Of a stretch of 34,425 nt of DNA, positions 9,894 through 16,866 are shown piece after piece. The DNA lies in NCBI GenBank assembly GCA_902523095.1, contig CABYYE010000008.1:1-34425 (forward strand). The letters are read 5' to 3'. Origin of the DNA: an uncultured Pelagibacteraceae bacterium. Its GTDB lineage: Bacteria > Pseudomonadota > Alphaproteobacteria > Pelagibacterales > Pelagibacteraceae. The translations under genes were made by a program, and so were the position numbers. Positions within the stretch are counted from its first letter, which is position 1. Each line of letters opens with the position of its first letter. The notes beneath the pieces were generated by a model, which was given only the letters and a program-made list of their open reading frames with translations, was not told the origin of the DNA and did not search any database.

Positions 9894-11071
9894 TAAGCAA
9901 CCAAGTAATTAACTTTACTTGAATCTTCATATAAAGACATAATAGGTTTATCATTCAATTCAAAAATTTCGTTTGAATAAAAACCATTAAATTTTGTTCT
10001 GAAAGTTAATCCATATGCACCTAGCTGCCCTAATTCTATGTAATCACCTTCTTTTATATTGTTTGGTAATAAAAAAGGTCCTTTCATAAAATCTAAGCTG
10101 TCACAAGTTGGGCCAAAGAAGCTAAACGAAGTTAATTTTTTAGAATGAATTCTACCTTTAGTAATCATCTTAGTTGGTAAAACAAAGTTTGGAACTCCTG
10201 CATCAAATAAAGAGCCATAAGTACCATCATTAATATATAAGTTTTCCTTTTTTCTTAAAATAACTTTAACTATGGTAGATCCACTTTCTGCAACTAAGGC
10301 TCTACCAGGCTCACAAATAATTTTGGGTAGTTTTGGCAATTTTAAATTTTTAAGAGACGTTTTAATTTCATCAAGATATTTACTAATTGGTTCAGGATTA
10401 AGATCTGGATAAATCGAAGGAAAGCCACCACCCACATTTATAATATCAGGCACTATTTTAGTTTTTTTAATAATAGTTCCTATTTCTCGAATACCTTTTG
10501 AATAAGAAATTTTGTGCATACATTGCGAGCCAACATGAAAACTTATTCCAAGTTTTTTTGAATGTTCTTTACATAATCTTACTAGACCTAATGCTTCAGA
10601 AGGCAGCGCACCAAATTTTCTTGATAAATCAAATTCAGCATGCTCATTGGAAATAGCTATTCTTACATATAAGTTTAAATCTTTAGCTTGATTAGTAGCT
10701 TCAAGAATTTTTCTAAGTTCGTCTCTATTGTCTAATGCAAAATTTTTAACTCCATAGTCAAAATAAGAAGATGTAATACTTTCTTTGCTTTTAATTGTAT
10801 GCATAAAATATAAATTTGCATCAGGTTTTACTTTTTTTATTAACTTGATTTCATTTAGTGAAGCTACATCGAAATCTTCAATTCCATTGGAAATAATTTG
10901 TTTAATAACTTTTTCATTAGGATTTGTTTTAACAGCATAAAGAACTTTACCTGGAAAATTATCCTTGAAGAATTTTGTTGATTTTTTAATCGACTCCGGC
11001 CGTATACAATATACGGGGTGATCTGGCTTTAGCTCATTAACTAGTTCGTTAACGTCTTTAAATTTTCGCAT
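9893..11071 (-). CDS. PLP-dependent ornithine (or related basic amino acid) decarboxylase
   Basis: Alanine-racemase-fold decarboxylase of the eukaryotic ODC / bacterial LysA family, 392 residues. PLP lysine is Lys48 in YAVKTNP. Other landmarks are FHVGSQ, the phosphate-binding GGGFPS (214-219), CEPGR (253-257), the catalytic cysteine Cys323 in GPTCDSLD, and GQLGAYG. The GPTCDSxD and GAYG forms fit ornithine decarboxylases better than diaminopimelate decarboxylase. As first gene of the operon it should supply putrescine directly. An AGGGA sequence about nine bases before the ATG may be its ribosome binding site. Because two agmatine-using enzymes follow, activity on arginine cannot be excluded. 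Confidence 0.9.
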   Translation of the reverse strand: MRKFKDVNELVNELKPDHPVYCIRPESIKKSTKFFKDNFPGKVLYAVKTNPNEKVIKQIISNGIEDFDVASLNEIKLIKKVKPDANLYFMHTIKSKESITSSYFDYGVKNFALDNRDELRKILEATNQAKDLNLYVRIAISNEHAEFDLSRKFGALPSEALGLVRLCKEHSKKLGISFHVGSQCMHKISYSKGIREIGTIIKKTKIVPDIINVGGGFPSIYPDLNPEPISKYLDEIKTSLKNLKLPKLPKIICEPGRALVAESGSTIVKVILRKKENLYINDGTYGSLFDAGVPNFVLPTKMITKGRIHSKKLTSFSFFGPTCDSLDFMKGPFLLPNNIKEGDYIELGQLGAYGLTFRTKFNGFYSNEIFELNDKPIMSLYEDSSKVNYLVA

Positions 11072-11219
11072 TTCATGTGTCCCTCGTTAGTTTACACAAA
11101 AGATTTTTAAAAAATTTTAATAAAAAAAACCTTATTAAGTCGCATTTAAGGTTTTTTAGTCATTATGTAAAGAAAAAAATAGCTTTTTGGCCTATTGAAA
11201 AAAAGATCTTAATAACCAT
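11072..11219. promoter_or_regulatory. Divergent odc/regA intergenic region with a strong dyad
   Basis: This 148-base region must hold the promoters of the polyamine operon (leftward) and regA (rightward). Its centre has an 11-base perfect stem, AAAAAACCTTA (11124-11134) with TAAGGTTTTTT (11147-11157), and a 12-base loop. On either strand the hairpin ends in a T run, so it looks like an intrinsic terminator, yet no gene ends here. It could be an attenuator in the odc leader, the end of a small RNA, or a protein binding site. I see no Shine-Dalgarno before regA. Confidence 0.4.
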
Positions 11220-11801
11220 ATGTGTTCCATGAGAAGTCAAAAAGAATACGCCGAACAACTAAATCTCTCGGATTTTACAGATAAGTCCTTACTTATATTG
11301 GACGATGATGACCCGTTAAGAGGAAGACTAGCAAGAGCCATGGAAAAGAAGGGTTTTGTGGTGAAAGAGGCCAAAACAGTGTCCCAGGGACTTCAAATAG
11401 CCAAAAATAACCCACCAGGCTTTGCTTTAATAGATTTAAGGCTTGAGGATGGAAGTGGATTAGACGTGATAAAAGAAATATCTGCAAAAAAAAAGGACTG
11501 TAGAATTGTAATGTTAACCGGATACGGGAATTTACCTACAGCTGTGGCCGCTGTAAAGTCAGGAGCTATTGATTATATGGCTAAACCCGTAGATGCTGAC
11601 GATGTTGAAGCGGCTTTATTAGCAGCGCCAGAGTCAAAAGCTAAACCCCCCGAGAACCCAATGTCAGCAGATAGAGTAAAATGGGAACATATCCACAGAG
11701 TTTTTGAACTTTGTAATAGAAATGTTTCAGAAACAGCAAGAAGATTAAAAATGCATAGACGAACACTTCAAAGAATATTATCTAAACGGTCTCCAAGATA
11801 A
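11220..11801 (+). CDS. regA: Redox response regulator RegA/PrrA/ActR
   Basis: Global redox-responsive transcription regulator and cognate partner of RegB. The N-terminal receiver has the acidic pair in LILDDDDP (residues 26-32), phosphoacceptor Asp72 (ALIDLRLEDGSG) and the conserved Lys of MAKPVDADD. A proline-rich linker (KAKPPENP) leads to the Fis-like helix-turn-helix VSETARRLKMHRRTLQRIL, which is almost invariant in this family. At 193 residues it is slightly longer than usual. The internal ATG at 11229 (MRSQKEY) is an equally plausible start. It stands divergent to the polyamine operon, and its stop codon abuts the convergent bioY stop with no gap. Confidence 0.94.
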   Translation: MCSMRSQKEYAEQLNLSDFTDKSLLILDDDDPLRGRLARAMEKKGFVVKEAKTVSQGLQIAKNNPPGFALIDLRLEDGSGLDVIKEISAKKKDCRIVMLTGYGNLPTAVAAVKSGAIDYMAKPVDADDVEAALLAAPESKAKPPENPMSADRVKWEHIHRVFELCNRNVSETARRLKMHRRTLQRILSKRSPR

Positions 11802-11816
11802 CTAAAATTTTTTTTT
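11778..11816 (+). terminator. Candidate regA terminator embedded in coding sequence
   Basis: TTATCT (11778-11783) pairs with AGATAA (11796-11801), the latter containing the regA stop codon. Nine T follow at 11808-11816. The T run is at the same time the antisense of lysine codons at the C-terminus of bioY (KKIKKKF). The stem is only six pairs with a 12-base loop, so this is a tentative call. Confidence 0.35.
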
Positions 11817-12353
11817 AATTTTTTTAATCAGAGGTATGGATAAAGTAGCTAAACTTATTTTGAATAACTCCGCTAAAAGGAAAGGTTTAGCTCCTAAGTT
11901 AAATATTGGTTTATCCCAACCAATTAGTGTACCCAACCAAAGCATGCCAAGCATGTAAATCAAACTTGTTGCAAATAATAATTTTAAAAAGTTTAATATC
12001 AAATTATTATTATATTCAAATCTGCCTACGAAATAAGTAGTAAACAAAAAACCAATCAAATATCCCATGGTTGGTCCAGTAAAATATACTAACCCTAAAC
12101 CTTTTTCTGGTGTTCCAGAAAAAACCGGAAGACCTAAGATTCCCTCAAATAAATATAGTAAAATTGTTCCAAGCCCAAGTTTCCATCCGAAGCTAATTCC
12201 AATAATTAAAACCATAAATGTTTGCATAGTCATTGGTACAGGATAAAAAGGAATTTTAATTTTTGATGAAATTGCTAGCAATAAAGATGCCATGAACGCA
12301 AGTAACAAGTTTTTAATTAGTTTAGATTGTGTAAAATTTTTTACTAAATACAT
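11802..12353 (-). CDS. bioY: Biotin transporter substrate-binding protein BioY
   Basis: Integral membrane S-component for biotin uptake. The 183-residue protein has about six hydrophobic segments and the BioY signatures KIPFYPVPMTMQTF, YLFEGILGLPVF and YFTGPTMGYLIGF. An AAAGGA sequence lies 13 bases before the ATG. A 12-base palindrome, ATATACGTATAT (12352-12363), overlaps the start codon. No bioM/bioN energising genes are adjacent; the upstream ABC ATPase is of a different class. It may therefore work alone or with a module encoded elsewhere. It is 32 bases downstream of that ATPase, so the two may share a transcript. Confidence 0.93.
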   Translation of the reverse strand: MYLVKNFTQSKLIKNLLLAFMASLLLAISSKIKIPFYPVPMTMQTFMVLIIGISFGWKLGLGTILLYLFEGILGLPVFSGTPEKGLGLVYFTGPTMGYLIGFLFTTYFVGRFEYNNNLILNFLKLLFATSLIYMLGMLWLGTLIGWDKPIFNLGAKPFLLAELFKISLATLSIPLIKKIKKKF

Positions 12354-12363
12354 ATACGTATAT
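12352..12363. promoter_or_regulatory. 12-base palindrome over the bioY start codon
   Basis: ATATACGTATAT is a perfect palindrome spanning the first bases of bioY and its leader. It could be an operator or a translation-controlling structure. It does not resemble the TTATAGATAA-type site known for the alphaproteobacterial biotin regulator BioR. In AT-rich DNA a chance origin is possible. Confidence 0.2.
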
Positions 12364-12385
12364 TTATCCTTTTTTGAAATAAAAT

Positions 12386-13318
12386 CTACTTATTTGTTAA
12401 TTGTACAAATACATCTTCTAAATCACCATCTTCAGTAACAATATCTATGATTTTTATATCATTTTTAGCAAAATAGTTAATTATTTGATCAAAATTTATT
12501 GAATTTTTTTCATAAGTAAGAGAAATCGACTCAGTAGAACTTATATCGAATTTAACTCCTTTCATTTCAAGTACCTTATTCATATTTACAGATTTAACTT
12601 TAAGATTAATTTTTTTAGTTTGTATTCTATCTATCAGCTTTTGAGTTGTATCTAGAGCTACAAGATTACCTTTATCAATTATTGCAATTCGGTCACACAT
12701 TTTTTGTGCTTCATATAAATAATGAGTTGTTAGAATTATTGTAACTCCCTCTTTCTCATTTAATTTTTTAACATTTTTCCAAAGATTATTTCTTAATTCC
12801 ACGTCAACACCGGCAGTAGGCTCATCTAGTATCAATATAGGCGGCTGGTGAACCATTGCTTTTGCAATTAGTAATCTTCTTTTCATACCACCGGATAAAC
12901 TTCTGGAATATGCGTCAGCTTTTTTTTCTAGCGCTACCATTTCAAGAATATAATCTGTAATTCTATTTTTTTTGGTAATACCATACATACCTGCCTGTAA
13001 TTCAAGTAATTTTTTTGGGCTAAAAAAAGCATCTAAATTTATTTCTTGAGGCACTATTCCAATAGATGCTTTAACTTGTCTAGGATTTGTGTCGAGATCA
13101 AAACCCCATACATTCACTTTACCATCAGTTTTTGAAACTGTACCCCCAAGGATACTGAGAAAAGTTGTTTTACCTGCTCCATTTGGACCTAATAAACCAA
13201 ATATTTCTCCTTGTTTAACCTCGAAACATAAATTATTTAAAGCTCTATTTTCAATTTTACTTTTTGATTTTGAATAAACCTTTGTAAGATTTTCAACAGA
13301 TAAAGCATTTTTATTCAT
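12386..13318 (-). CDS. ABC-2 type transporter ATP-binding protein (YadG/CcmA-like)
   Basis: Cytoplasmic ATPase subunit of an ABC transporter of the drug/polysaccharide export class. Walker A GPNGAGKTT is at residues 44-52, Q-loop PQEINLD near 91, signature LSGGMKRR at 142-149 and Walker B ILILDEPTAGVD at 162-173, with the switch His in LTTHY. A further ~90 residues after the ATPase core follow the YadG pattern. No ABC-2 permease gene is next to it in this window: polA is divergent and bioY follows. The partner permease must be elsewhere or lost. TATAAT on this strand at 13356-13351 could be its -10. Confidence 0.88.
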   Translation of the reverse strand: MNKNALSVENLTKVYSKSKSKIENRALNNLCFEVKQGEIFGLLGPNGAGKTTFLSILGGTVSKTDGKVNVWGFDLDTNPRQVKASIGIVPQEINLDAFFSPKKLLELQAGMYGITKKNRITDYILEMVALEKKADAYSRSLSGGMKRRLLIAKAMVHQPPILILDEPTAGVDVELRNNLWKNVKKLNEKEGVTIILTTHYLYEAQKMCDRIAIIDKGNLVALDTTQKLIDRIQTKKINLKVKSVNMNKVLEMKGVKFDISSTESISLTYEKNSINFDQIINYFAKNDIKIIDIVTEDGDLEDVFVQLTNK

Positions 13319-13362
13319 AGTTTGATTAAATAAAGGGTAATAATTAATGTATTATATATATA

Positions 13363-16128
13363 ATGAGTTCAATAAAAAAAACAGACCATTATTATCTTAT
13401 AGATGGCTCAGGTTATATTTTTAGAGCTTATTATGCTTTGCCTCCACTATCAAGAAAAAGTGACGGACTTCCAACTGGAGCTGTAAGCGGATTTTGCTCA
13501 ATGCTCTTCAAACTTTTAGAGGACTCGAGATCAGATGACTCCAAACAAAAACCAACTCATTTTGCAGTAATATTCGATTCAGCTAGAAAAAATTTTAGAA
13601 ATGAAATTTATAAAGATTATAAAGCGAATAGAACAGAAGCCCCAGAAGATTTAACACCACAATTTGAATATATAAGAAAATCGGTAAAAGCATTTAATTT
13701 ACCTTCAGTCGAACTTTTAAATTATGAAGCAGATGATTTAATCGCAACTTACGCTAAGAAGATTACAAACGCAGGGGCAAAAGTAACTATAATTTCTTCT
13801 GATAAAGATTTGATGCAATTAATTTCAGATAAAGTCAGATTATATGATCCAATGAAAAATAAAGTTATCGGTGAAAAAGAAGTTTTCGAAAAATTTGGTG
13901 TTAAACCAAATCAAGTAATTGATGTCCAGTCACTTGCTGGCGACTCTTCAGACAATATACCCGGTGTTCCGGGAATTGGAGTTAAAACTGCCGCAGAACT
14001 AATTAATAGATATAACAATTTAGATGTGCTTTTAAAAAAAGCATCAGAAATAACTCAAAATAAAAGACGCGAGACTTTAATTAACAATAAAGATAAAGCT
14101 TTGTTGAGTAGAAAATTGGTGACTTTAAAGGATGATGTGCCAGTCGAAGATGACCCTAATAGTTTTATAATTAAAGATGTAAAAAAGGAAATTCTTTATG
14201 AATTTCTGAGAGAGATGGAATTTAATAGGTTGTTAAGTCAAGCGATTAGTTTTTACGGAGAAACCAACAATATTAATTTTAATACTGAAAAACAAAAGAA
14301 AAATTTTAAAATTAATACAAAATTATATCAATCAATCTTAACTGAAAAAGATCTTGATGCATTAATAGAAAAGTTGAATGAAAAACAATATATCTCGGTG
14401 GATACTGAAACAACTTCTTTGAATCCTATTGAAGCAGAACTAATTGGGATATCTTTTTGCTATGAGCCTAATAAAGCTTTCTATATTCCATTGAATCATA
14501 AGAAAGTTAACGCACTTAATAAAGAATTAGTTTTAAAAAAAATAAAAAAACTACTAGAAGATCCTAGTATTAAAAAGATTGGGCAAAATATTAAATACGA
14601 TTTAATTATATTTAAAAATAATGACATAGAAGTTAATCCAATAGATGACACAATGCTTCTTTCTTATGTCTTGGATGCAGGGAACAACAGACATAACATG
14701 GATACTCTATCTGATATACATCTTGGTCACAAAACTATAACTTACAAAGATTTAGTTGGTACAGGAAAAAAACAATTAAATTTTTCAGATATCTCTATTA
14801 AAGATGCAACAGAATATGCGGCAGAAGACGCCGATGTTACGTTAAGACTTTATGAAATTTTATCTGAAAGAGTAAACGATGAAAATCTTAATAAGATTTA
14901 CGAAATTTTTGAAATACCAATGGTTAAATTGTTGACTAAATTAGAGGTCAATGGAGTCAAAGTTAATATTGAATATTTGAAAAAATTATCAAAAAAATTT
15001 GGAGAAAGATTGGTTCAAATAGAGAAGGAAATTTTTAAGTTGTCTGGTAAAAAATTCAACATTGGATCACCAAAACAACTGGGTGAGATAATTTATAACG
15101 AGCTAAAAATAACAAAACTTAAAAAAACAAAAAAAGGAAGTTTGGCTACAAGTGCAAAAATTCTAGAGGAACTAGCAAATACTGGACATAAATTTCCAAA
15201 CCTTGTTTTAGAATGGAGGCAGGTATCAAAATTAAAAAGTACTTATACTGACGCTCTTCAAGAACATGTTAACAAAAAAACAAAAAGAGTTCACACATCC
15301 TTTCTTTTGGCTGCAACAAATACAGGTAGGCTAGCTTCAAGTGATCCTAATTTACAAAATATACCAATTAAAAGTTTAGACGGTAAAGAAATAAGAAAAG
15401 CTTTTGTCTCAGAAAAAAATAATCTTTTAATTTCAGCTGATTATGATCAAATAGAGATGAGAATTCTTGCAGATATAGCAGACGTTAAAGAATTAAAAAA
15501 AGCTTTTAAGAATAATCAAGATATTCACTCACTCACAGCTGGTCAAGTTTTTGGAAAACAAATAGATAAAGTAACTGAAGATTTAAGAAGAAAAGCTAAA
15601 GCAATTAATTTCGGAATAATTTATGGTATTACACAATATGGCTTAGCCAAACAAATATCTGTAACAAATCAAGAAGCTCAAGATTTTATTAATTCTTATT
15701 TTAAAAAATTTCCTGAAATTAAAGATTATATGAGCTCAACTATTAAAACGTGTAGAAAAAATGGATTTGTGAAAAATATATTTGGTAGAAAAATTCATCT
15801 AAGAGGAATTAATGATAAAAATTTTAGTGTAAGAAGTTTTCAAGAAAGAGCAGCAATTAATGCACCAATTCAAAGTTCCGCAGCAGATATAATTAGGCTT
15901 GCTATGATCAAATTAGATAAAGTTTTTGAAAATCAAAATGATAAAGTTAAAATGTTGCTTCAAATTCATGATGAACTAATATTTGAATGTTTAGAGAAAG
16001 ATGAAAAAGACATAAAACAAATAATAAAAAAAACTATGACCTCGGTTTCAAATTCTGATTATCATTTATTTTCGGTACCTTTAGAGGTTAGTATTAATTC
16101 AGGAAATAATTGGGGAGATGCACATTAA
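13363..16128 (+). CDS. polA: DNA polymerase I
   Basis: Repair and Okazaki-fragment polymerase with all three activities apparently present. Residues 8-300 are the 5'-nuclease domain (YLIDGSGYIFRAYYA, YKANR, EADDLIATYA, SLAGDSSDNIPGVPGIGVKTA). The proofreading domain begins near 343 with an intact YISVDTETTSL. The palm has ADYDQIEMRI (near 692), then RRKAKAINFGIIYG, and motif C QIHDELIFE (near 866). The 921-residue length is normal. The ATG at 13363 is preceded only by A/T-rich DNA with no Shine-Dalgarno, in a 44-base gap shared with the divergent ABC ATPase gene. Confidence 0.98.
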   Translation: MSSIKKTDHYYLIDGSGYIFRAYYALPPLSRKSDGLPTGAVSGFCSMLFKLLEDSRSDDSKQKPTHFAVIFDSARKNFRNEIYKDYKANRTEAPEDLTPQFEYIRKSVKAFNLPSVELLNYEADDLIATYAKKITNAGAKVTIISSDKDLMQLISDKVRLYDPMKNKVIGEKEVFEKFGVKPNQVIDVQSLAGDSSDNIPGVPGIGVKTAAELINRYNNLDVLLKKASEITQNKRRETLINNKDKALLSRKLVTLKDDVPVEDDPNSFIIKDVKKEILYEFLREMEFNRLLSQAISFYGETNNINFNTEKQKKNFKINTKLYQSILTEKDLDALIEKLNEKQYISVDTETTSLNPIEAELIGISFCYEPNKAFYIPLNHKKVNALNKELVLKKIKKLLEDPSIKKIGQNIKYDLIIFKNNDIEVNPIDDTMLLSYVLDAGNNRHNMDTLSDIHLGHKTITYKDLVGTGKKQLNFSDISIKDATEYAAEDADVTLRLYEILSERVNDENLNKIYEIFEIPMVKLLTKLEVNGVKVNIEYLKKLSKKFGERLVQIEKEIFKLSGKKFNIGSPKQLGEIIYNELKITKLKKTKKGSLATSAKILEELANTGHKFPNLVLEWRQVSKLKSTYTDALQEHVNKKTKRVHTSFLLAATNTGRLASSDPNLQNIPIKSLDGKEIRKAFVSEKNNLLISADYDQIEMRILADIADVKELKKAFKNNQDIHSLTAGQVFGKQIDKVTEDLRRKAKAINFGIIYGITQYGLAKQISVTNQEAQDFINSYFKKFPEIKDYMSSTIKTCRKNGFVKNIFGRKIHLRGINDKNFSVRSFQERAAINAPIQSSAADIIRLAMIKLDKVFENQNDKVKMLLQIHDELIFECLEKDEKDIKQIIKKTMTSVSNSDYHLFSVPLEVSINSGNNWGDAH

Positions 16129-16134
16129 ACGCCT

Positions 16135-16154
16135 AAATTTTGACATTAAAATTT
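16135..16154 (+). terminator. Weak AT hairpin after polA
   Basis: AAATTTT (16135-16141) pairs with AAAATTT (16148-16154) around GACATT, a few bases after the polA stop. There is no following T run. A TTGACA hexamer (16140-16145) lies inside it, but no good -10 is found at the right distance. It may be a weak terminator or a chance pairing. Confidence 0.2.
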
Positions 16155-16167
16155 TGAGAATGAGTTT

Positions 16168-16866
16168 ATGGGACAAACAATAGCTTTAGTAGATGACGAT
16201 CGAAATATATTAACCGGCATAAGTATAGCCTTAGAGAGAGAAGGATTTAAAGTTCAAACTTATATCGACGGAGAAACGGCTTTAGTTGGCTTAACTAGAA
16301 ACCCACCCGATTTAGCAGTCATAGACATTAAGATGCCAAGAATGGATGGGGAGGAGTTGTTAAAAAAATTGCGAAAAAAAATGTCTATACCTATAATATT
16401 TTTGACATCTAAAGACGAAGAGGTTGATGAGCTTTTGGGTTTGAAGCTTGGTGCGGATGATTTTGTAAAAAAGTCAGGTGGATTTTCCACAAAAGTTTTA
16501 ATTGAAAGAATTCGAGTGCAATTGAGAAAGAAAAACAGCGTTGTAGATGACACAAAAAATATAATAGCTCATGGAAAATTAAAATTAGATCCTTCTCAAT
16601 TAGAGTGCGAATGGGGAGGTAAAGCACTACCTGATAAGCTTACAACCACAGAATTTCTCATAGTTAAAGAATTAGCAAAAAGACCTGGAGTTATTAAAGA
16701 AAGAGCCCACTTAATGGATATTGCTTACAAAGAAAATACTGAAATTGAAGATAGAACAATAGATAGTCACGTAAAAAGAATTAGGAAAAAGTTCAAGAAA
16801 GTGGACGAAAAATTTTCTGCAATTGAAACTAGATATGGAAGTGGGTATAGATGGAATGTTAGTTAA
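16168..16866 (+). CDS. chvI: OmpR-family response regulator ChvI
   Basis: DNA-binding response regulator of the alphaproteobacterial ChvG-ChvI envelope/acid-stress system. The opening (MGQTIALVDDDRNIL) is the family hallmark. Phosphoacceptor is Asp53 (VIDIKMPRMDGEE), switch Thr80 (FLTSKDEEVDEL). The normal Lys-Pro of the receiver is altered: the sequence reads KKSGGFSTK at 101-109, so the cis-proline is replaced by serine and two glycines are added. The C-terminal winged helix (residues ~135-230) includes RTIDSHVKRIRKK and YGSGYRW. It overlaps chvG by one base. Confidence 0.9.
   Translation: MGQTIALVDDDRNILTGISIALEREGFKVQTYIDGETALVGLTRNPPDLAVIDIKMPRMDGEELLKKLRKKMSIPIIFLTSKDEEVDELLGLKLGADDFVKKSGGFSTKVLIERIRVQLRKKNSVVDDTKNIIAHGKLKLDPSQLECEWGGKALPDKLTTTEFLIVKELAKRPGVIKERAHLMDIAYKENTEIEDRTIDSHVKRIRKKFKKVDEKFSAIETRYGSGYRWNVS

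Noticed and set aside
16140-16145. TTGACA as a chvI promoter -35
   Set aside because: No acceptable -10 lies 16-18 bases downstream; the position would overlap the chvI start codon.
16260-16553. 97-codon open frame on the minus strand
   Set aside because: Lies antisense within chvI, whose protein is clearly conserved. Composition is that of a complementary shadow.
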